A stretch of 64,000 nucleotides of DNA from positions 554,859-618,858 of the forward strand of contig VWZP01006638.1 of NCBI GenBank assembly GCA_013396995.1, written 5' to 3'. The notes under the pieces were generated by a model, which saw only the letters and a list, made by a program, of their open reading frames with translations, was not told the origin of the DNA and ran no database searches. The position numbers were made by a program, and so were the translations under genes. Shown piece after piece: positions 60,626 through 64,000 of the stretch. Each line of letters begins with the position of its first letter. Positions within the stretch are counted from its first letter, which is position 1. The stretch is from Dicaeum eximium (lineage: Eukaryota > Chordata > Aves > Passeriformes > Dicaeidae).

Positions 60626-63600
60626 CTGAACAGAATAAACCAGTAATTGAAATACTACTAACCTGGCAGAAGTGCAACAGTATAGATGATCCTAAAACTC
60701 AGATGCATCTTGCGTACAGTTAAAGAAAAAAACCTCAACAAACCAAATCCCCACCAAACCAGTACCAACAAAAAAACCCCAACAAAGCTTTGGAGGAAAC
60801 TTGCTCTCAGAAAGAATGCTACTGTAGCAATTGGTACAAAAAAGCACCCCAAAACCCAGTGGAAAAAAAACACAGCTGTTGTGATTTAGTCCCAGCTGGC
60901 AACTAAGCTCATGCAGCCACTTACAGTAGAAGAGTCAGAAGAATGAAAGTGAGAAAACTCATGGGTTGAAATTAAGACAATTTATCACAGAAAGCAAAAG
61001 CTGTGCATGCAAGCAAATCAAAATAAGGAATTCACTGCTTCCCATGGGCAGGCAGGTGTTCAGCCATCTCCAGGAAAAACAGCTTAACCATATGTAGGAG
61101 TTACTTGGGCAGATAAATGCCAAAGCTGCCAAAGTCCATCCTTCATTCATCTGCACCCCACTTTGTAGGCTGAGCATGATGCTATATGGTCTGGAATATC
61201 CCTGTGGTCAGCTGGGGTCGGCTGTCCTGGCTGTGTCCCCTCCCAGCCCTTGCGCACCTCCAGCCTCCTCATTGGTGGGGTGGTGAGAGGAGCAGAAAAG
61301 GCCTTGACTCTGTGCAAGTGTTGCTTGGCAATACCTAAGCATCTCTTCATTATCAACACTGCTTTCAGCAGAAAACCAAAACACTGCCCCATGCCAGCGG
61401 CTGTGAAGAAAATTAACTCTATCCCAGCTAAAACCAGCAGAAAACCCCACCCATCAAACAACAAAACTCCACATAACATGACAAAAAAAGATGTACCTGA
61501 TTCAAACAGAAACTTAGTAAGACCCTTGAGTATGAAGCTTTACTTAAAGCACTTAGTTTTAGAAATACAGGTCACTAAAAAAAATTAAAACATGCTATTA
61601 AAGAATTTCAAACACTCCTAAATAAAGCTATCACACTTCAAAAAATTGGTCTAGAATGGTGAAGAGAAGACCAGCAGCTCATAGGACACATCCATCTATT
61701 TTGTCTTGCCAGAAATAAGGTTTCAAATACCCATGTTCAATCACCACAAAGTAAGCTACTGTCAATCCCTCAGTAAAAGTCCACAACTTTTGTCACAGGA
61801 GCCTATACCATATAAGACTAGATTGCTAGGAAAATGCAAGTTATTTACAGAATAGCCTATACACAAAGTGTGTTTCACTCCAAATGTTTAAGATGTATGT
61901 CTATGTGAGCAGTATTGCTTCATCAGCTCCTTGGTATTTTGAGGCAGAGGCCAAGCAGGCAGATTGCTCTATGAAGTACTTTGATTGTGCTTAATTTGCT
62001 TGTGTTTTTACCAGAAGTCATGCAGATCATGTGCTTGTTCCTGAAATACTGTTGACCTACGAATGAGGTATGACCTGTGCTGTCATGAAAAATTGTGAGC
62101 TAAATACTTGACATGGGATTTTTAACGCCTACTAATTTATGATGACTATGTTGGCAGCAGCACCACACAGCATTCTAGAAGAGAAATACAAGAAAAAACC
62201 AAAAGAATGTGCTATCAAAATAAGATTACCTAATCACACTGATGACTACAGAAACCTCAATCTACACAACAAAAGGCTGCTACTGCTAGTAAGAAGCCCC
62301 AGTAGGCATAACACAGTAAGAAATGGAATTAGCAAAAAGGAACCAAAATTTCACTTCGCTTGCAGGCACAAGGACACACACACTCTTGTGACATCAGGGT
62401 ACCAGTACAGAAATGTCTCTGGACTGACTATAATGCATTTATGGTCCTGGAGAGGAATGTTTACATGCAATTTGCATGGTTCTTCTCTTTTTTATTTCCC
62501 TCAACAGAACTGCTTAATAAAAAAAACATAAAAACCTCATCCAGAAGAACCATCTTTGAGTTCGAAACACTTGAACCAAGGCAAGTGAGCTTGGAATGTT
62601 CTATTTAAATTGCTCATTAATAATTTACAAAGTCTTTTCTTTGTTTTTTTCTAAGTTGCTTGAAGGGATGAAATGCTAGACCAGAGCCTTAAACTAGGCT
62701 ACTCAACACAGAAGAGCACAGTATGTTCTCTGAGAAAAAAACTAGTTCAGACCAATTAAAAGCACGAGGGAGAAGCCATTCAAAGAAACAAACAAACAAA
62801 AAAGTGGGGTATTTACATTATTTTCATTACACTACTAATTCAAAAGGATTCATGTCACACTTTAATTATCAAAAGCATCCTTATTTTAAATTCTACTTTA
62901 CAGATAATTTTCAGGTTGCTCTCAAATACAAATTGTTTCATTAATACTATCAAGTGCTGTTCTAGTAGCATAACTTCTGTATTTCAATTTATCACATTTA
63001 TAACCAACATCTGTTTTGCTTTTTCTCCCTAAATGTATTGCTAACATCATACTTCCTGATCAGCTAACATACACATCTAAAGAATGAAGCAAAATTACAC
63101 CAAACTAATAAGAAATACAGAAAGATTACTTTTCAATGAAAGCAACTGATACAAGTAATATGCCAAAAGAAAACACAACCAGATCTACTCAGAGAATTCT
63201 TGGCCCCTGCAAAACCTCTCCTTAAAATTTTTGAAGTACTTCCTTACATGCAAGCCAAGCTGACAAGTTTTTAAAAGCTGCTTTCAATTAACCTTTGTGA
63301 AATAGAGACACTTTTTCATACGTATTTCCAAGCTAGATTTAAAAAAAAAAAAACAAAAAAAAAACCCCAAACCAACTAAAAAGTACAAGTTGTAATTAGA
63401 AGTTTAATTTTCCTAATAGCAACTTTTAGACAATTTGAAGAGTAACTTCTCCTTTTTTCTTATCCCACAATAGAATACTTACGTTTTCAAAGCAAGACAG
63501 AAAAGTCAATAAAAGCAAGACAGTGGTAACTATTTACAGAATAAACATCCAGGATAAACCCAATATGGATGAAAAAAAGCAGCAACATCAGTACAGCAGT

Positions 63601-64000
63601 TTCCAAACCTGGTAACAGCTGCACACTTTTTAATGTATTACTAATTAGTGCTGAATCACAAGGAGACCCACACGTTCTAATTGCAAAAAAAAAACAGCAT
63701 TGTGTTGCACACTCTACATTTTATTTATGTTTCCACCCTGTAACCAGGATTTTGTCCAAAAGTCCAGTAAGTGGAGACATTTTTGTTTGGTTTTACCTTA
63801 CAGGACTTCAATCAACTGCCAGCTTAGGAAACCATACCTGAGCCTCCAACCACCCTACAAACAAGACTTCATCTGCAGATGAGAACATGCAGTGTTCATA
63901 GAGGTAAATATACAGATAGGTCTCTAATTGCAGAATACTTCCCACTTAAAATTTTAGGAGAACAGATTTTCATATCAGAAGGCAGTACTAAAAAGAAGAG
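60626..64000. other. POLK 5' intron, partial
   Basis: No sequence matching the POLK N-terminal exons was found, so they should lie past the window end. Apart from the LTR at 60877-61439 and A-rich runs at about 60725-60780 and 63339-63368, nothing was recognised. Confidence 0.6.
60877..61439 (+). mobile_element. Solo LTR in POLK intron (family A, copy 3)
   Basis: Starts TGTTGTGATTTAGTCCCAG and ends near CCCAGCTAAAACCAGCA, so both termini of the family are present. It shares long blocks with copy 1 (13682) in the 5' part and copy 2 (27074) in the 3' part. No internal region is attached. It lies antisense to POLK. Confidence 0.78.

Noticed and set aside
1..64000. CRISPR arrays, operons, tRNA or rRNA genes, or another novel multi-gene system
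   Set aside because: The window is ordinary vertebrate DNA; the only regular array is the 24-bp minisatellite, which has no spacers, and no RNA gene structure was seen.

Overview
This window looks like nuclear DNA from a bird, most probably a passerine. Genes are split into many short exons with GT-AG introns, fragments of a CR1-type LINE are present, and there are several solo LTRs of the kind that fill songbird genomes. One 25-base assembly gap (N) lies at about 45671-45695. The gene order POC5 - ANKDD1B - POLK, with POLK and ANKDD1B pointing towards POC5, is the same as on human 5q13. That block corresponds to the avian Z chromosome, so the window is probably Z-linked (established synteny plus inference).

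Layout. (1) Positions 3598-15153, plus strand: nine exons of POC5, a centrin-binding centriole protein, from the first centrin-binding repeat to the stop codon. The N-terminal exons were not found and probably lie before position 1. (2) Positions 15154-20729: the POC5 3' UTR and a gene-poor interval. (3) Positions 20730-36458, minus strand: nine phase-0 ankyrin exons of ANKDD1B. Three are broken: an in-frame TAG inside one ankyrin repeat, an AG>AA acceptor and a GT>AT donor. The death-domain exons and the N-terminal exons were not recognised, so it is annotated as a unitary pseudogene. (4) Positions 36459-45200: non-coding, with a CpG-rich island (39300-39640), an almost complete LTR (42078-43147) and AT-rich DNA. 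(5) Positions 46589-60625, minus strand, with a possible further exon at 45201-45249: ten exons of POLK, the Y-family translesion DNA polymerase kappa, covering the catalytic core from the palm aspartate to both UBZ zinc fingers. The exons encoding roughly the first 85 residues lie beyond position 64000 and the last exon was not identified.

Repeats. Three copies of one LTR family (13682-14190, 27074-27265, 60877-61439) lie in the same orientation. There is a separate large LTR at 42078, a short LTR holding the assembly gap at 45569 with a 5-bp target duplication, and a probable minus-strand LTR at 21855-22130. Two CR1 pieces lie in permuted order at 35160-36115. A 24-bp minisatellite with a 72-bp super-period lies in a POLK intron (57347-57650).

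Function. POC5 (centriole elongation) and POLK (bypass of bulky DNA lesions) are unrelated housekeeping genes kept together by ancient synteny. I see no prokaryote-like or unknown multi-gene system. The most noteworthy observations are the decay of ANKDD1B, an in-frame alternative donor that would remove both POLK ubiquitin-binding fingers, and the minisatellite.
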